Origin: Planctomyces sp. SH-PL14
Lineage (GTDB): Bacteria; Planctomycetota; Planctomycetia; Planctomycetales; Planctomycetaceae
Direction: 5' to 3'
NCBI RefSeq assembly: GCF_001610835.1
Contig: NZ_CP011270.1
Span: forward strand, 3,614,001 to 3,678,000
DNA length: 64,000 bases
The notes below the pieces were generated by a model, which was not told the origin of the DNA, did no database searches, and was given only the letters and a program-made list of their open reading frames with translations. This document shows, in pieces, positions 46,453 to 56,613 of this stretch (positions are counted from its first letter, which is position 1; every line of letters begins with the position of its first letter). The position numbers were made by a program, and so were the translations under genes.

Positions 46453-47621
46453 CGGAACATCTCCTCTCGTGCCCAGGCATCGAGCCGCAGGAGCTCTTCC
46501 AGTGTGGGCGACGGGCTATACGAATGGGCGTTCAGGATGTCCCGGCAGGCGCGGGCGATGTCCGTGAAGGCCAGTTCCCTTTTCAGAAACCGGTCGACGG
46601 CCGCTTCATTGGCGGCGTTGAGGACGGCTCCGCAGGTCCCCCCGCGGCGGGCGACTTCAAATCCCAGCGCGAGAGCAGGGAATCTTTGCAGATCGGGCGG
46701 TTCGAAGTGAAGACCGAACGATTTCGTCAGGTCGAGCCGGGGGCTGACCCCTTCCCACCGCTCCGGCCACGTGAGGGCGTACTGGATCGGGAGCTTCATG
46801 TCGGGCGGGGAGAGCTGCGCCAGGACCGATCCATCCCGGTACTCGACCATGGAGTGGACGACCGACTGCGGGTGGACGACGACGTCGATCTCGTCGGCCG
46901 AGAGGTCGAACAGCCAGCGGGCCTCGATGACTTCGAGGGCCTTGTTCATCATCGTCGCCGAGTCGACGGTGATCTTGGGGCCCATGTTCCAGGTCGGATG
47001 GGCGAGGGCGTCTTCGCGGGTCGCCGTCCTGATTTTTTCCAGGGGCCAGGTGCGGAACGGTCCGCCGCTGGCAGTGAGGATGACGCGTTTCACGTCCTGC
47101 CGGCGGCCGCATTCGAGGGCCTGGAAGACGGCATTGTGCTCGCTGTCGACGGGGAGGAGTTTGCGAGGGGGGCAGGTCCCCGGGGGAACCGCGGCCGAGG
47201 CCGGGGCGTTCACGAGGCCCATGACGAGCGGCCCGGCGACGACGAGGGTCTCCTTGTTCGCCAGAGCGACCGGTTTTCCCGCTTCGAGGGCGGCGATCGT
47301 TCCGCGGAGGCCGGCGGCGCCGACGATCCCGGAGAGGACGATGTCCGCCTCGGCCATGGCGGCGATGCGGGCGACGGCGTCGGGGCCGAATTCGAGGATT
47401 GTTTCGCGGGGGAAAGCGCCGGCGGGGACCTGGGAGCGTTGGGATTCGTCGCTGAGGGCGGCCCGGAGGGGGCGGAATTCCTGGCAGGCCTTGGCGAGGT
47501 CTTCCCAGCGGGCGTGGGCGGTCATCCCGACGATGGCGAGCTTGTCGGGATGCGCGCGAACCACTGCCTGACAGCTCACTCCGATCGAGCCGGTCGCTCC
47601 CAGGACAGCAATCCGTTTCAT
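46434..47621 (-). CDS. dxr: 1-deoxy-D-xylulose 5-phosphate reductoisomerase
   Basis: 395 residues from [17 protein letters not shown]. The NADPH loop is GATGSIG; later signatures are [26 protein letters not shown] (active-site E-H-N), TASGGPFR and [18 protein letters not shown]. Catalyses the committed step of the MEP isoprenoid pathway; ispH of the same pathway lies at the right end of the window. It is joined to rseP by a 19-base overlap, the dxr-rseP order known from many bacteria. The longer upstream open frame is repeat R6 and was rejected. Confidence 0.96.
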   Translation of the reverse strand: MKRIAVLGATGSIGVSCQAVVRAHPDKLAIVGMTAHARWEDLAKACQEFRPLRAALSDESQRSQVPAGAFPRETILEFGPDAVARIAAMAEADIVLSGIVGAAGLRGTIAALEAGKPVALANKETLVVAGPLVMGLVNAPASAAVPPGTCPPRKLLPVDSEHNAVFQALECGRRQDVKRVILTASGGPFRTWPLEKIRTATREDALAHPTWNMGPKITVDSATMMNKALEVIEARWLFDLSADEIDVVVHPQSVVHSMVEYRDGSVLAQLSPPDMKLPIQYALTWPERWEGVSPRLDLTKSFGLHFEPPDLQRFPALALGFEVARRGGTCGAVLNAANEAAVDRFLKRELAFTDIARACRDILNAHSYSPSPTLEELLRLDAWAREEMFRWKCSP

Positions 47622-47767
47622 GGTGAATCCAAGCAGGCCGAGGCCCCCATCCGTGGGGAAACGACCGATTCTAGGTAGCGAGGCGGAATGACACAAGTTG
47701 TTGTGAGGTGGATGGATGCTTCGGAGCGGAGGAGGATCGTGACGCCCGATCCCGGCCCTTCGAACCC

Positions 47768-48080
47768 CGTCCTCGCCGGCACGACTCCCGTAGCTCAAAC
47801 CCAACGTGCCACGGCCGCTAGGGTCAAGGGGCCAGAAAACGACACAGGCCCCCTTGCCGCCGGAGGCACTTCCCTGAGGAACCGTGGGACACAACGGGCG
47901 TCCGCTTTGTGGAACACTCCCTGCTCGTTCTGAGATCCCCGCGGGTTGGTGAGGGGGCATCCGGCACGGTGTCCGCGCTTGGACACGTGCTCCTTCAGAC
48001 AGTTTCCGACGGCCAGGCCTCCGGCGGGCAATGGGCATTCTGCCCCCTGCACCCCCTGACCAGGGTGCCCCTGGACCCGG
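47768..48080 (-). repeat. Dispersed hairpin element, copy R6
   Basis: Complete copy between dxr and the DUF4432 gene, on the same strand as and upstream of dxr. Long loop variant in the right arm (read CCTGTGTCGTTTTCTGG); the left arm loop is degraded. The GTCCGCGCTTGGACAC inner hairpin is present. Confidence 0.88.
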
Positions 48081-48185
48081 TAGGTGGCAGCTTTGACGCT
48101 GGTCGCCAGAGGAACATGTTCCAGCTATGGTGCGGGCCGTGCCCCCCGATCGTCACCCGACCGACTCAATGGACGCCGCTCGCCC

Positions 48186-49337
48186 ATGACCATCGCCCAC
48201 CACGCCCGCCTCCAGTCCTCGGACGCCGAAATCCGCTTTCAGTTCGCCGCTCCCCAGGGAGGAATCACCGGGACACGCCTCCTCAACGGCTCCTCAGCCG
48301 GAATCGACCTCGTCGAACTCGACACCGGCGCTCTCAAAGTCTGGGTCATCCCCACCCGCGGCATGGGGATCTGGCGAGCCGAACTCAACGGCATCCCGGT
48401 CGAATGGAAATCTCCGGTCCGCCAACTCGTCCACCCGCGGCTCGTCAACCTCCAGGCCCGCAACGGCCTCGGATGGCTCGACGGATTCAACGAGCTGATG
48501 TGCCGCTGCGGCCTCTCGTCCAACGGCCCGCCGGGCGGAGACACCGGAGCCCGCAGCCCGATCGAGTCCGACCTGACCCTCCACGGCCGGATCGCCAACA
48601 CCCCCGCCCACGACGTCGACGTCCGCATCGAAGGCGACCGGCTGATCTGCGAAGGGACCGTCTCCGAATCGACGCTCTTCGGCCCGCAACTCCACCTGCG
48701 GACCCGGATCGAAGCGACGCTCGGCTCACAGACGTTCGAAGTGATCGACGAGATCACCAACAGCGGCTCGACCGTCACGGAGCTGGAACTGCTCTATCAC
48801 ACAAACATCGGCCGGCCGTTCCTGGAAGAAGGCTCGACGATCACCATCCCCCACCGCCAGGTCGTTCCGCGGGATGCCCGAGCCGCCGAAGGGATCGACA
48901 CCTACCCCACCTGCCTCGGTCCGACCGCCGGCTACGCGGAACAAGCCTACTTCTACGAACCGATCGCCGGCCACGACGGACGGACGATGGCGCTCCTCCG
49001 GAACGCCGCGGGGGACCGGGGCTTCTCGGTCGACTTCGCGCTGTCGGAGCTGCCGCACTTCGTCGTCTGGAAATGCACGCAGCCGGAAGCGGATGGGTAC
49101 GTCGTCGGCCTGGAGCCCGCCACGAACTTCCCCAATCACAAAGGCTTCGAGCGGACGAACGGCCGCGTGATCGCCCTCTCGCCGGGGGCCACGCACCGGA
49201 CGAGCCTCAAGTACGGCGTCTACGGCTCCGCCGACTCGGTCCGCCGCGTCGAGCAGTCGATCGCCGCGATCCAGGGCTCGACGACGCCGATCGTCCACCG
49301 CACCCCGCAGCGGGGATGGTCCGCAGCGGGGGAATAG
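48186..49337 (+). CDS. DUF4432 family protein (aldose 1-epimerase-like)
   Basis: 383 residues from MTIAHHARLQSSDAEIRF. The upstream part of the open frame is repeat sequence. The jelly-roll of the galactose mutarotase superfamily is indicated by LKVWVIPTRGMGIWRAELNG, NELMCRCGLSSNG, LTLHGRIANTPAH and LYHTNIGRPFLEEGS, and LEPATNFPNHKGFER near the C-terminus. The family is uncharacterised biochemically; a sugar-epimerase or sugar-binding role is inferred from fold. Converges on the lipoprotein gene with 27 bases between them. Confidence 0.9.
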   Translation: MTIAHHARLQSSDAEIRFQFAAPQGGITGTRLLNGSSAGIDLVELDTGALKVWVIPTRGMGIWRAELNGIPVEWKSPVRQLVHPRLVNLQARNGLGWLDGFNELMCRCGLSSNGPPGGDTGARSPIESDLTLHGRIANTPAHDVDVRIEGDRLICEGTVSESTLFGPQLHLRTRIEATLGSQTFEVIDEITNSGSTVTELELLYHTNIGRPFLEEGSTITIPHRQVVPRDARAAEGIDTYPTCLGPTAGYAEQAYFYEPIAGHDGRTMALLRNAAGDRGFSVDFALSELPHFVVWKCTQPEADGYVVGLEPATNFPNHKGFERTNGRVIALSPGATHRTSLKYGVYGSADSVRRVEQSIAAIQGSTTPIVHRTPQRGWSAAGE

Positions 49338-49364
49338 GCCGAAGGTTGAAGAGACTGCCGTCGC

Positions 49365-49814
49365 CTACTTCGTCGTCAGGCTGAAGGGGAATTCGTTCTT
49401 CCCCGACTCCTTCACTTCGATCGTCAGCTCGGTCTTCGCGTTGTACTTCGCCGGAACCGCCTCCTGGTAAACGTTGGAGGGGTTCTCCGCGCTGACGGGG
49501 TCGCCCTGGATCCCGCCGTATTTCCCCTGCTTGTCGGAGACCATCTGCATCGAGCTGATCGAGACCTTCTTCGCGCCGATCGTCGACTGGACGACGTACT
49601 CCCCCTTCCGGATCTCACCGGCATAGGACTGCTGAACGCCGGCCGGATCGCTGAAGACGATCTGCCCCTCGGAGACCGGCGTTCCGTCGAGAGTCACGAC
49701 GCCGCTGACCGGAACCTTGAGCGGCCCCGACTTCCGGCTGCAGCCGGTCAGGGCCAGCGCGACACACACTCCGGCGAGCATCACTCGCACACCTGCCCCG
49801 GTCCGCCCAGCCAT
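49365..49814 (-). CDS. Lipoprotein with carboxypeptidase-regulatory-like fold
   Basis: 149 residues from MAGRTGAGVRVMLAGVCVAL; lipobox ALTGC. The mature part reads VPVSGVVTLDGTPVSEGQIV then YAGEIRKGEYVVQ and ends LTIEVKESGKNEFPFSLTT, a single beta-sandwich as in planctomycete transthyretin-like lipoproteins. It follows a DUF1559 gene on the same strand, the same pairing as at 31198-32755. Confidence 0.85.
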   Translation of the reverse strand: MAGRTGAGVRVMLAGVCVALALTGCSRKSGPLKVPVSGVVTLDGTPVSEGQIVFSDPAGVQQSYAGEIRKGEYVVQSTIGAKKVSISSMQMVSDKQGKYGGIQGDPVSAENPSNVYQEAVPAKYNAKTELTIEVKESGKNEFPFSLTTK

Positions 49815-49922
49815 CGCGTCGCTCTCCTGTTCCGATGTTCGTCGATCGTGGTGGAAGGGGCGCCGTCCATTCTCCGTCCGCACCGGTGCCGCCGCCCGCC
49901 CCAGGCGGCAGCCCAAGGCATC

Positions 49923-50888
49923 TCAGAAGTCCCCGATCCGCTCCTGGCCGGCCCGCGTCGCGATCCCTTTCCAGAGCGAGAGGTCGATGTTCTCGGAGAC
50001 AAAGCGGGTCGCACCGTCGGCCAGCAGGACGTTCACGCCCCCCTCATGCATGCTGCGGGCATGGACCCCCGCGTCCGTCCCGGTCCCGCCGACCGTCACG
50101 CACGGAGCGAGGGCGTAGGTCGTCGTCAGGCAGGTGTGGACTCGCTCGGCAACGCTCGAGTTCGGGTTCTGCGCGGCGTTGAACACGGGCCCGCCCCAGT
50201 AGCCGTTCCAGTACTGTCCGGCCCCGCCGTACTCGAGGCCCGAGCCGCGGGAGAGCCCCTCGCTCCCCATCATGGTGTTGCTCGTGCCGTCGACGACATC
50301 ACGGATGCGGGTCGCCGATTGAAAGTAGAACATGCCGTTCTGCGGGCCGACGTGGCTGGCGGCCCCGTAGGTCCCCAGCGTCGTCGAGCCGCTGCACATG
50401 ACGTAGCTCCCCTTGAAGCCGTCCGCATGGCTGGGGCCGATGATCGATCCCGAGTTCGGATCGGAGGGGCACATGAAGCTGGCGACCTTCAGCCGGCGAA
50501 GGGCTTCCGGAGCGCGGTAGATCTCGTTGTCGCCGCCGACGGGAGTCCCGGCGGACATCATCTGGCCGAGTTGCAGGTAGATATTCCGCTGGTCGATATA
50601 CGGGAGGGTCTGGTGGAACCAACCGCTCCCGCGGGCCCCGCGGCCGCCGGTCGAGGAGTAGTCGAGCCCGGCGAAGATCCCGCACGGGAAGACGTCGAAG
50701 GTCTCGTGGTAGCTGTGCATCGCCACCCCGATCTGCTTGAGGTTGTTCTTGCACTGCGTCTGCCGGGCCGCCTCCCGGGCCTGCTGGACCGCGGGAAGGA
50801 GGATCGCGACCAGGACGGCGATGATCGCGATGACCACCAGCAGTTCGATCAGCGTGAATCCGCGGCGGGATAGACGTGGCGTCGCCAT
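49923..50888 (-). CDS. DUF1559 protein with type IV pilin-like N-terminus
   Basis: 321 residues starting [19 protein letters not shown]. It has the prepilin motif, [27 protein letters not shown] (a Cys pair shared by the family) and the C-terminal [19 protein letters not shown] with the H-x9-DG motif. The N-terminal 50 residues are almost identical to those of the DUF1559 protein at 31757-32755, while the bodies differ. Likely exported through a pilin-type route. Confidence 0.95.
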   Translation of the reverse strand: MATPRLSRRGFTLIELLVVIAIIAVLVAILLPAVQQAREAARQTQCKNNLKQIGVAMHSYHETFDVFPCGIFAGLDYSSTGGRGARGSGWFHQTLPYIDQRNIYLQLGQMMSAGTPVGGDNEIYRAPEALRRLKVASFMCPSDPNSGSIIGPSHADGFKGSYVMCSGSTTLGTYGAASHVGPQNGMFYFQSATRIRDVVDGTSNTMMGSEGLSRGSGLEYGGAGQYWNGYWGGPVFNAAQNPNSSVAERVHTCLTTTYALAPCVTVGGTGTDAGVHARSMHEGGVNVLLADGATRFVSENIDLSLWKGIATRAGQERIGDF

Positions 50889-50963
50889 ACGTGCCTCGCT
50901 TGCTTCAAAAGGGACAGCCCTGCGGCCTCGCAGGGAAACAAACGGTCTCTGCGTCGTGCCGAC

Positions 50964-51659
50964 TCAACTTCTCCCGCGTTCCGGCGGGGCGTCCTCGTCT
51001 CCCGCGAGCGGTCGGCGGGAGCCGCGAATGTGCAGCAGCATCCGCTCGGAGGCGAGCTCCGCCCGGCGGCCCTGAAGTGCTTCCAGAATCGATTCGTGTT
51101 CTCCGGCGATCATCACCTGCCGCTGGATCGCTCCCGCTTCGACGTTGGACCGCACCTGTGCCAGGAGGCGGAGCGTCGAGGTCAGGTTCATGACGAGCGG
51201 GTTGGCGGCGGCGGCCAGGATGATCCCGTGGAAATCCTGTTCCTCGCGGACCAGGCGGGGCATGAAGCGGTGGCGGCCCTCAACCGTTTCGATATGGGTG
51301 ACCTTCTCCGCCAGCTCGCGGAACCGTTCGCAGATCCTCTCGAGTTGACTCAGCTGCTTGGCCGTGAGGCGGGTGGCGGCGCGTCCGGCGGCATAGGGTT
51401 CGATCAGCTCGCGGACGTCGCAGAGGTTGGCGTATTCGTCGGCCGAGAGTTCGCGGACGTAGGTCCCGCTCTGGGGGCGCCGTTCGACGAGTCCTTCGCT
51501 TTCGAGTTGCCCGAGGGCCTGCTGGACGAGCGCGGGGCTGACGCCGATCTCCTCGGCCAGCCGCCGCCGCGAGAGCTTCGTTCCGGGAGCGACCGCCGCG
51601 CCCGTGAGCTTGTCGCGGATGTACTCGTAGGTGGACTCGAGTTGTGTGACGACGGTCAC
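50964..51659 (-). CDS. GntR-family (FadR-like) transcriptional regulator
   Basis: 231 residues. The winged helix occupies about 12-75 (KLSRRRLAEEIGVSPALVQ, then LESEGLVERRPQSGTYV), followed by an all-helical FCD effector domain (LCDVRELIEPYAAGRAA, EEQDFHGIILAAAANPLV with its metal-binding Asp/His pattern, and a C-terminal EHESILEALQGR). Such regulators sense small metabolites, often carboxylates. It lies 75 bases behind the DUF1559 gene without an obvious target operon. Confidence 0.92.
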   Translation of the reverse strand: MTVVTQLESTYEYIRDKLTGAAVAPGTKLSRRRLAEEIGVSPALVQQALGQLESEGLVERRPQSGTYVRELSADEYANLCDVRELIEPYAAGRAATRLTAKQLSQLERICERFRELAEKVTHIETVEGRHRFMPRLVREEQDFHGIILAAAANPLVMNLTSTLRLLAQVRSNVEAGAIQRQVMIAGEHESILEALQGRRAELASERMLLHIRGSRRPLAGDEDAPPERGRS

Positions 51660-52050
51660 AGGACGATCCCTTCCGCAGAGTGACGAATCGATGGGACCCG
51701 GTGAGCGCGATGGTCAGTCATGCAACTGACGGACCGCTCATCATGTTTTCATTGACGACGAAGAATTGGTGGCGAGGAACGGATTCGCCGCGAGATGGCG
51801 GCGCGCAATGCGAACGAGGACGAAGCGAGAGGGGCTTCGTTGGGAACTGGGACGACTTGAGCGAGAGAAAACGGGCGGACAACCGCCTTAGGACGGGACG
51901 ATCGGAAACTGGGTAGCCGCAACAGGATTGACGGGTCTTCGGGCAGAGTTGCCCACGGCCTCATCAGGAGACCGTCAATCTGGATATCCAGTTTGCGCAC
52001 GCCCGCGCAATAAGTCAACGACATTCCGATGGGGTGGATTCTCAAAGAAT
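51660..52050. other. Intergenic region, no gene seen
   Basis: Upstream of the GntR gene, and followed by repeat R7. A 78-codon frame on the plus strand has no family features and is treated as chance. GntR-type autoregulatory sites might lie here, but I found no convincing inverted GT...AC operator. Confidence 0.4.
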
Positions 52051-52376
52051 CGGGTCCAGGGGCACCCTGGTGGGGGATGCAAGGGGGCAACGCCCTTTTG
52101 CCCGCCGGAGGCCTGGCCGTTGAGAGATTATCTGAAGGAGCGCGTGTCCAAGCGCGGACAACGTGCCGGATGCCCCCCCCACCTAACCCGCGGGGGTTGT
52201 TAAGCAAGCGGTGTGGATTGAGGGAGTCCTCATAGCCGGCTCCACAAAGCGGACGCCCGTTGTGTCCCACGGTTCCTCACAGGAGTGCCTCCGGCGGCAA
52301 GGGGGCGTGGCCCCCTTGACCCCAGACTGCCGTGGCACGTTGGGTTTGAGCTACCAACGCTGCGCCGGCAAGAACG
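52051..52376 (+). repeat. Dispersed hairpin element, copy R7
   Basis: Complete copy whose right end abuts the stop codon of the minus-strand acyltransferase gene (52377). Antisense to that gene. Short loops in both arms: left AGGGGGCAACGCCCTTTTG, right AAGGGGGCGTGGCCCCCTT. Confidence 0.9.
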
Positions 52377-54419
52377 CTACCCTCCCGACACCGGCACCGC
52401 GGGCTCCTCAGAACGCTCTGCCGCCCGCTCGGGAACACCCGCGAAAATCGGCTCGAACAGCGGCCGCAGATAGAGCGCCCCCGTCGCCGTCAAATGGTTC
52501 GAGTCGTAATACAACGACCGCCCATGGTCATGCGCCAGCGACCGCCCCTGCGCGTCAGACAGATACCGCCGCGGCTCCAGCACCTTCGCCCCCAGCGACG
52601 CGGTCGAATCGATCGCCGCCCCATACGCCACCAGGTCACGCTCAAAGTCCTCGAACGCGCCGACCCCGATCTGAGCCCCCGCCGCCCCGGCCGCTCCTGC
52701 CCCCGCGTCCGTCTCTCCCGCCGCCGACAGCCGCGCCAGCTTTTGCGGAACCGACAGCGTGTAAACCGGAACCTGCTTCATGATCCAGACCGTCGCCCCC
52801 GCCTCCTGCAACGCCTTCACGGTCCGGGCAAAGTACTCCGGCATCTCGGGACGCTCCCGGAGATGCGGAGCCAGCCCCTCCACATGCGAGCTCCAGAAAC
52901 AGGCCAGCACCACGTGCGGGACCCGGTGCCGCCGCACGTACTCCAGGACCTCCTGGTTGAACTTCGGACACTCGTCGAGCAGCGAGTAGATCGAGCGGCT
53001 CGCAAACCCCAGCAGCGGCGCCGTCCCGGGATACGTCGCGGCCACACACCGCTTGTGATGCGCCTCGGCCAGCGCCTGAAGCGCCGGCGCGATCGAGCCC
53101 GCATGACTGTCTCCCCAGAGCAGACAATGAACCGGATCGGCCGGACTCCCACCCCCCAGCTCGAACAGCCGGTCGCTCCGGACCGCGTCAATCGACACCG
53201 GGTAGAACAAGGGAAAGTCGCGGGCCCCCTCGTTGTAGCGGAGCGACGCCTCCGAGAACCGCTGCGGATACCCATCCGACCGCGTCCCCTGGAAACCAAG
53301 CGTGAACATCACGACGAGCGCCGCCGCCCCGAAGGCGAGAATCCCCCGACGACGCGGAAACACGATCCGCCGCCGGAACGGCGTCTCGACGAGATACCAC
53401 GAGGCGATCGCCAGAATCACGCTCACCGCCAGGATCACCCCCCGTTCCACCGCCGTCGGCTCGCGGTAATGCGCCATCCGGGCAAACACGAGCAGCGGCC
53501 AGTGCCACAGATAGAGGGAGTACGAAATCAGCCCGATCCCCCGCAGCAGCGGCCACGACAACCACCGGGCGACCGCCGCTGGCCGCGGGGCCAACTCCGC
53601 CTCCGCCGAAGACCGGCCAGGCTTTCCCGCCCAGATCACCACCGCGGCCCCCAGACAGGGAAGGAGCGCCGCCACGCCGGGGAACCGCGTCTCCTTGTCG
53701 AAGAAGAGAACCGCCGCCGCGATCGCCAGGAGGCCGGCAAATCCGACGACGTTCCTGAGCCCGGTCCGCGAAGCCGCAGCCGCGGGGACATACAGGATCA
53801 GCGAGCCGATCAGGAGCTCCCAGGCCCGCGAATAGATCATGTAGTAGTTGATGTTGGGACGGGCATACGACTCGAAGACACACGCGCCGAACGAAAGGAC
53901 CGTCGCGACCACCAGCCCCGGCAGGATCCACGACCGGCGGAATCGCGCCGCCACCATCAGCGCCAGGGGGAGCACGATGTAGAACTGCTCTTCCACCGCC
54001 AGCGACCAGAGATGGAGCAGCGGCGTCGCCTCGGCGGTCGGCTGGAAGTAGCCGGTCTTCAGGCAGAACCACATGTTGGACAGCATCACCGCCTGCGCCG
54101 CGACCGATCCGCAGAAGTCCTGAAACTCCTGCGGCAGCAGCCAGTACCAGGCCAGGACCGACGACGTCGCCAGGACGACCAGCAGCGGAGGCATGATCCG
54201 GCGGACCCGCCGCTCCCAGAACTGGGTCAGCGAGAACGTCCCCGCGTCCAAGTCCTTGAGGATCAGCCCCGTGATGAGATAGCCGGAGATGACAAAGAAG
54301 ACGTCGACCCCCACGAACCCGCCCGGCAGACCGAACCCGGCGTGGAACAGGAGAACCGGCAGGACCGCGACGGCGCGAAGCCCGTCGATGTCGGGACGAT
54401 AATCCGGCGATGGGGTCAT
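52377..54419 (-). CDS. OafA/OatA-like membrane acyltransferase with SGNH domain (paralogue 1)
   Basis: 680 residues from MTPSPDYRPDIDGLRAVAVL. The N-terminal acyltransferase-3 domain has about ten transmembrane helices and the RPDIDGLRAVAVLPVLLFH and VDVFFVISGYLITGLI signatures, plus the catalytic-type LWSLAVEEQFYIVLPL. The C-terminal extracytoplasmic SGNH hydrolase-like domain carries WGDSHAGS (block I) and DSNHLTATGA (D-x-x-H). Transfers acyl (often acetyl) groups to cell-surface polysaccharide. The linker includes an Ala/Gly-rich insertion (GAGAAGAAGAQIG) absent in the neighbour. Confidence 0.95.
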   Translation of the reverse strand: MTPSPDYRPDIDGLRAVAVLPVLLFHAGFGLPGGFVGVDVFFVISGYLITGLILKDLDAGTFSLTQFWERRVRRIMPPLLVVLATSSVLAWYWLLPQEFQDFCGSVAAQAVMLSNMWFCLKTGYFQPTAEATPLLHLWSLAVEEQFYIVLPLALMVAARFRRSWILPGLVVATVLSFGACVFESYARPNINYYMIYSRAWELLIGSLILYVPAAAASRTGLRNVVGFAGLLAIAAAVLFFDKETRFPGVAALLPCLGAAVVIWAGKPGRSSAEAELAPRPAAVARWLSWPLLRGIGLISYSLYLWHWPLLVFARMAHYREPTAVERGVILAVSVILAIASWYLVETPFRRRIVFPRRRGILAFGAAALVVMFTLGFQGTRSDGYPQRFSEASLRYNEGARDFPLFYPVSIDAVRSDRLFELGGGSPADPVHCLLWGDSHAGSIAPALQALAEAHHKRCVAATYPGTAPLLGFASRSIYSLLDECPKFNQEVLEYVRRHRVPHVVLACFWSSHVEGLAPHLRERPEMPEYFARTVKALQEAGATVWIMKQVPVYTLSVPQKLARLSAAGETDAGAGAAGAAGAQIGVGAFEDFERDLVAYGAAIDSTASLGAKVLEPRRYLSDAQGRSLAHDHGRSLYYDSNHLTATGALYLRPLFEPIFAGVPERAAERSEEPAVPVSGG

Positions 54420-54531
54420 GAACCGTGGGAACTCCGGAAAAACACCGCGGCCGGCGCCGACGGTCACAAGCCGGCTCCGGGACGGAAATGGCCCGTGGTG
54501 ACCGACTCACCGGAACGGACGCCGCCGCAAA

Positions 54532-56613
54532 TCAGGAGCCGGACGGCGCCTGGAGTGCGTTCGCGTCGCGCGTCGGCGACCCGTCGCCGACCGGGACGGG
54601 AGCCTCCGCTGTCTGCGGACTCCCCGGCGAGACGACCGCCTGCGAGTCGACCAGTTGCTCGGGCGCGGTGAAGACCGGCTCGAACAGCGGACGAAGCAAC
54701 AGGGCGCCGGCGGGACTGAGATGGTTCGTATCGGCGTACAGGGACTCGCCCCCGAAATGCCCCGGGATGTTCCCTTCGGCATCGGCCAGGAACGGTCGCG
54801 GCTCCAGGACCTTCGCCCCGAGCGCCGTCATCGACTCGATCAGCTCGTGGTAGGCGACCCGTCCCCGGTTGTGATCTTCAAACGCCGTGACCCCCTGAGC
54901 GTTGATCAGCCCCGCCTGGCACATCCGGGCCAGCTTCTGCGGGACCGACAACGTGTAGACCGGAACCTGCTTCAGGATCCAGACGTTCGCCCCGGTCTCC
55001 CGCAGGGCGGTCACTGTCCGGAGCATGTCGCGCGAGAACTCGGGCAACTCGCAGTACTGCTGGTCGACCGTCTGGGCATAGGCTCCCCAGTAGCAGATGA
55101 GAATCACGTTCTGAACGCGATGCCGGCGGGCGAAGTCGACAACCCCCCGGCTGAACTCCGGGCACTTCTCCATGAACGAGTAAGGGGACTGGCTGACGAA
55201 ATCCAAGAGCGGCGGAGTCGCGGGATGGGTCGCCGTCACGCAGCGTTTCTGATGAGTCTCGGCGAGCGACTGGAAGACCGAGCGGAGCGAGCCCGCGTGG
55301 CTGTCCCCCCAGACGAGACAGTGGATCGGATCCGTCGGACCTCCGCCGCCGAGATCGTCGAGCTGATCCTTCTGGACCTGTTCGATCGAGACGAAGCCGG
55401 TATTCGGCATCTGGTGGACGCTGGCCCCATAACGGAGCGACGCCTCCGAGAACCGCTGCGGGTAACCGTCGGACCACGTCCCCTGGTATCCGAGGGTGAA
55501 CATCAGCGCCAGGGACGCCGCTCCGAAGGCCAGAATCCCGGCCCGGCCAGGCAGAACGATCCGCCGCCGGAACGGAGTCTCGACGACATACCACGAGGCG
55601 ATCGCCAGGACGAAGCTCACCCCCACGACGACCAGGCGATCGAGCGCGGACGGCTCCCGGTAGTGGGCCATCCGGGTAAAGACGAGCAGCGGCCAGTGCC
55701 ACAGGTAGAGCGAGTACGAAATCAGTCCGATCGCCCGCAGCAGCCGCCACGACAGCCAGCGGACGACCAGGGCCGTTGGCGGCGGCGTTCCGTCCTCTTG
55801 CCGTGACCGGTCCGGCTTGCCGGCCCAGATCAGCGCCGCCGCCCCCAGACAGGGGAGCAGTGCCGGGATGCCGGGAAAGCGCGTCTCGCTGTTGAAGAGA
55901 GCGATCGACGCCCCAATCGCCAGGAGTCCCGCAAAGCCGACCGCGCTCCGGAGCCGGGTCCGCGACGCGGCCGCCGGAGGGACATACAGGACCAGCGAAC
56001 CGACAAGCAGCTCCCAGGCCCGCGAATAGATCATGTAGTAGTTGATATTCGGACGCGTGTAGGACTCGAACACGCACGCGGCGAAGGAGAGGACTGTCGC
56101 GACGACCAGGCCCGGCAGGATCCACGACCGGCAGAAGCGGGCTGCCGCCATGAGGGCCAGCGGCAGGACGAGGTAGAACTGCTCTTCGACCGCCAGCGAC
56201 CAGAGATTCAGCAGCGGAGTCGCCTCTCCGGTCGGCTGGAAGTAGCCGGTCTTCAGGCAGAACCACATGTTGGAGAGCATGACCGCCTGCGCGGCGACCG
56301 ATGCGCAGAAGTCTTGGAACTCGTTGGGAAGCAGGATGTTCCAGGCGATCACCGAGCAGACCGCCAGCATGACGAGCAGCGGCGGCATGATCCGGCGGAC
56401 CCGCCGCTCCCAGAACTGGGTCAGCGAGAACGTCCCCGCGTCCAGATCCTTGAGGATCAGCCCCGTGATGAGGTAGCCCGAGATCACGAAGAAGATGTCG
56501 ACGCCGACGAACCCGCCGGGGAAACCGAACCCGGCGTGAAACAGGACGACCGGCAGGACCGCCACAGCCCTCAATCCGTCGATGTCGGGGCGATAGTCCG
56601 GCGATTGCGACAT
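54532..56613 (-). CDS. OafA/OatA-like membrane acyltransferase with SGNH domain (paralogue 2)
   Basis: 693 residues from MSQSPDYRPDIDGLRAVAVL. Domain order is the same as in the gene downstream, with nearly identical N-terminal membrane domain and a more diverged SGNH domain (WGDSHAGSL, DTNHLSPAGA). The gene starts in a 281-base region without other features and ends 112 bases before paralogue 1, with the same orientation: a tandem duplication. The divergence in the SGNH part suggests different glycan targets. The C-terminus carries an extra Val/Pro-rich tail after the SGNH domain. Confidence 0.95.
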   Translation of the reverse strand: MSQSPDYRPDIDGLRAVAVLPVVLFHAGFGFPGGFVGVDIFFVISGYLITGLILKDLDAGTFSLTQFWERRVRRIMPPLLVMLAVCSVIAWNILLPNEFQDFCASVAAQAVMLSNMWFCLKTGYFQPTGEATPLLNLWSLAVEEQFYLVLPLALMAAARFCRSWILPGLVVATVLSFAACVFESYTRPNINYYMIYSRAWELLVGSLVLYVPPAAASRTRLRSAVGFAGLLAIGASIALFNSETRFPGIPALLPCLGAAALIWAGKPDRSRQEDGTPPPTALVVRWLSWRLLRAIGLISYSLYLWHWPLLVFTRMAHYREPSALDRLVVVGVSFVLAIASWYVVETPFRRRIVLPGRAGILAFGAASLALMFTLGYQGTWSDGYPQRFSEASLRYGASVHQMPNTGFVSIEQVQKDQLDDLGGGGPTDPIHCLVWGDSHAGSLRSVFQSLAETHQKRCVTATHPATPPLLDFVSQSPYSFMEKCPEFSRGVVDFARRHRVQNVILICYWGAYAQTVDQQYCELPEFSRDMLRTVTALRETGANVWILKQVPVYTLSVPQKLARMCQAGLINAQGVTAFEDHNRGRVAYHELIESMTALGAKVLEPRPFLADAEGNIPGHFGGESLYADTNHLSPAGALLLRPLFEPVFTAPEQLVDSQAVVSPGSPQTAEAPVPVGDGSPTRDANALQAPSGS

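Noticed and set aside
44389-46710. 773-codon plus-strand frame opposite rseP and part of dxr
   Set aside because: Antisense shadow: the minus strand carries HELGH and LDGGH, and the plus frame has no motif.
47909-49384. 491-codon frame beginning in repeat R6
   Set aside because: It is out of frame with the DUF4432 gene and starts in repeat sequence; composition is Arg/Pro-rich.
52494-54671. 725-codon plus-strand frame opposite acyltransferase paralogue 1
   Set aside because: Arg/His/Pro-rich shadow of a membrane protein gene.
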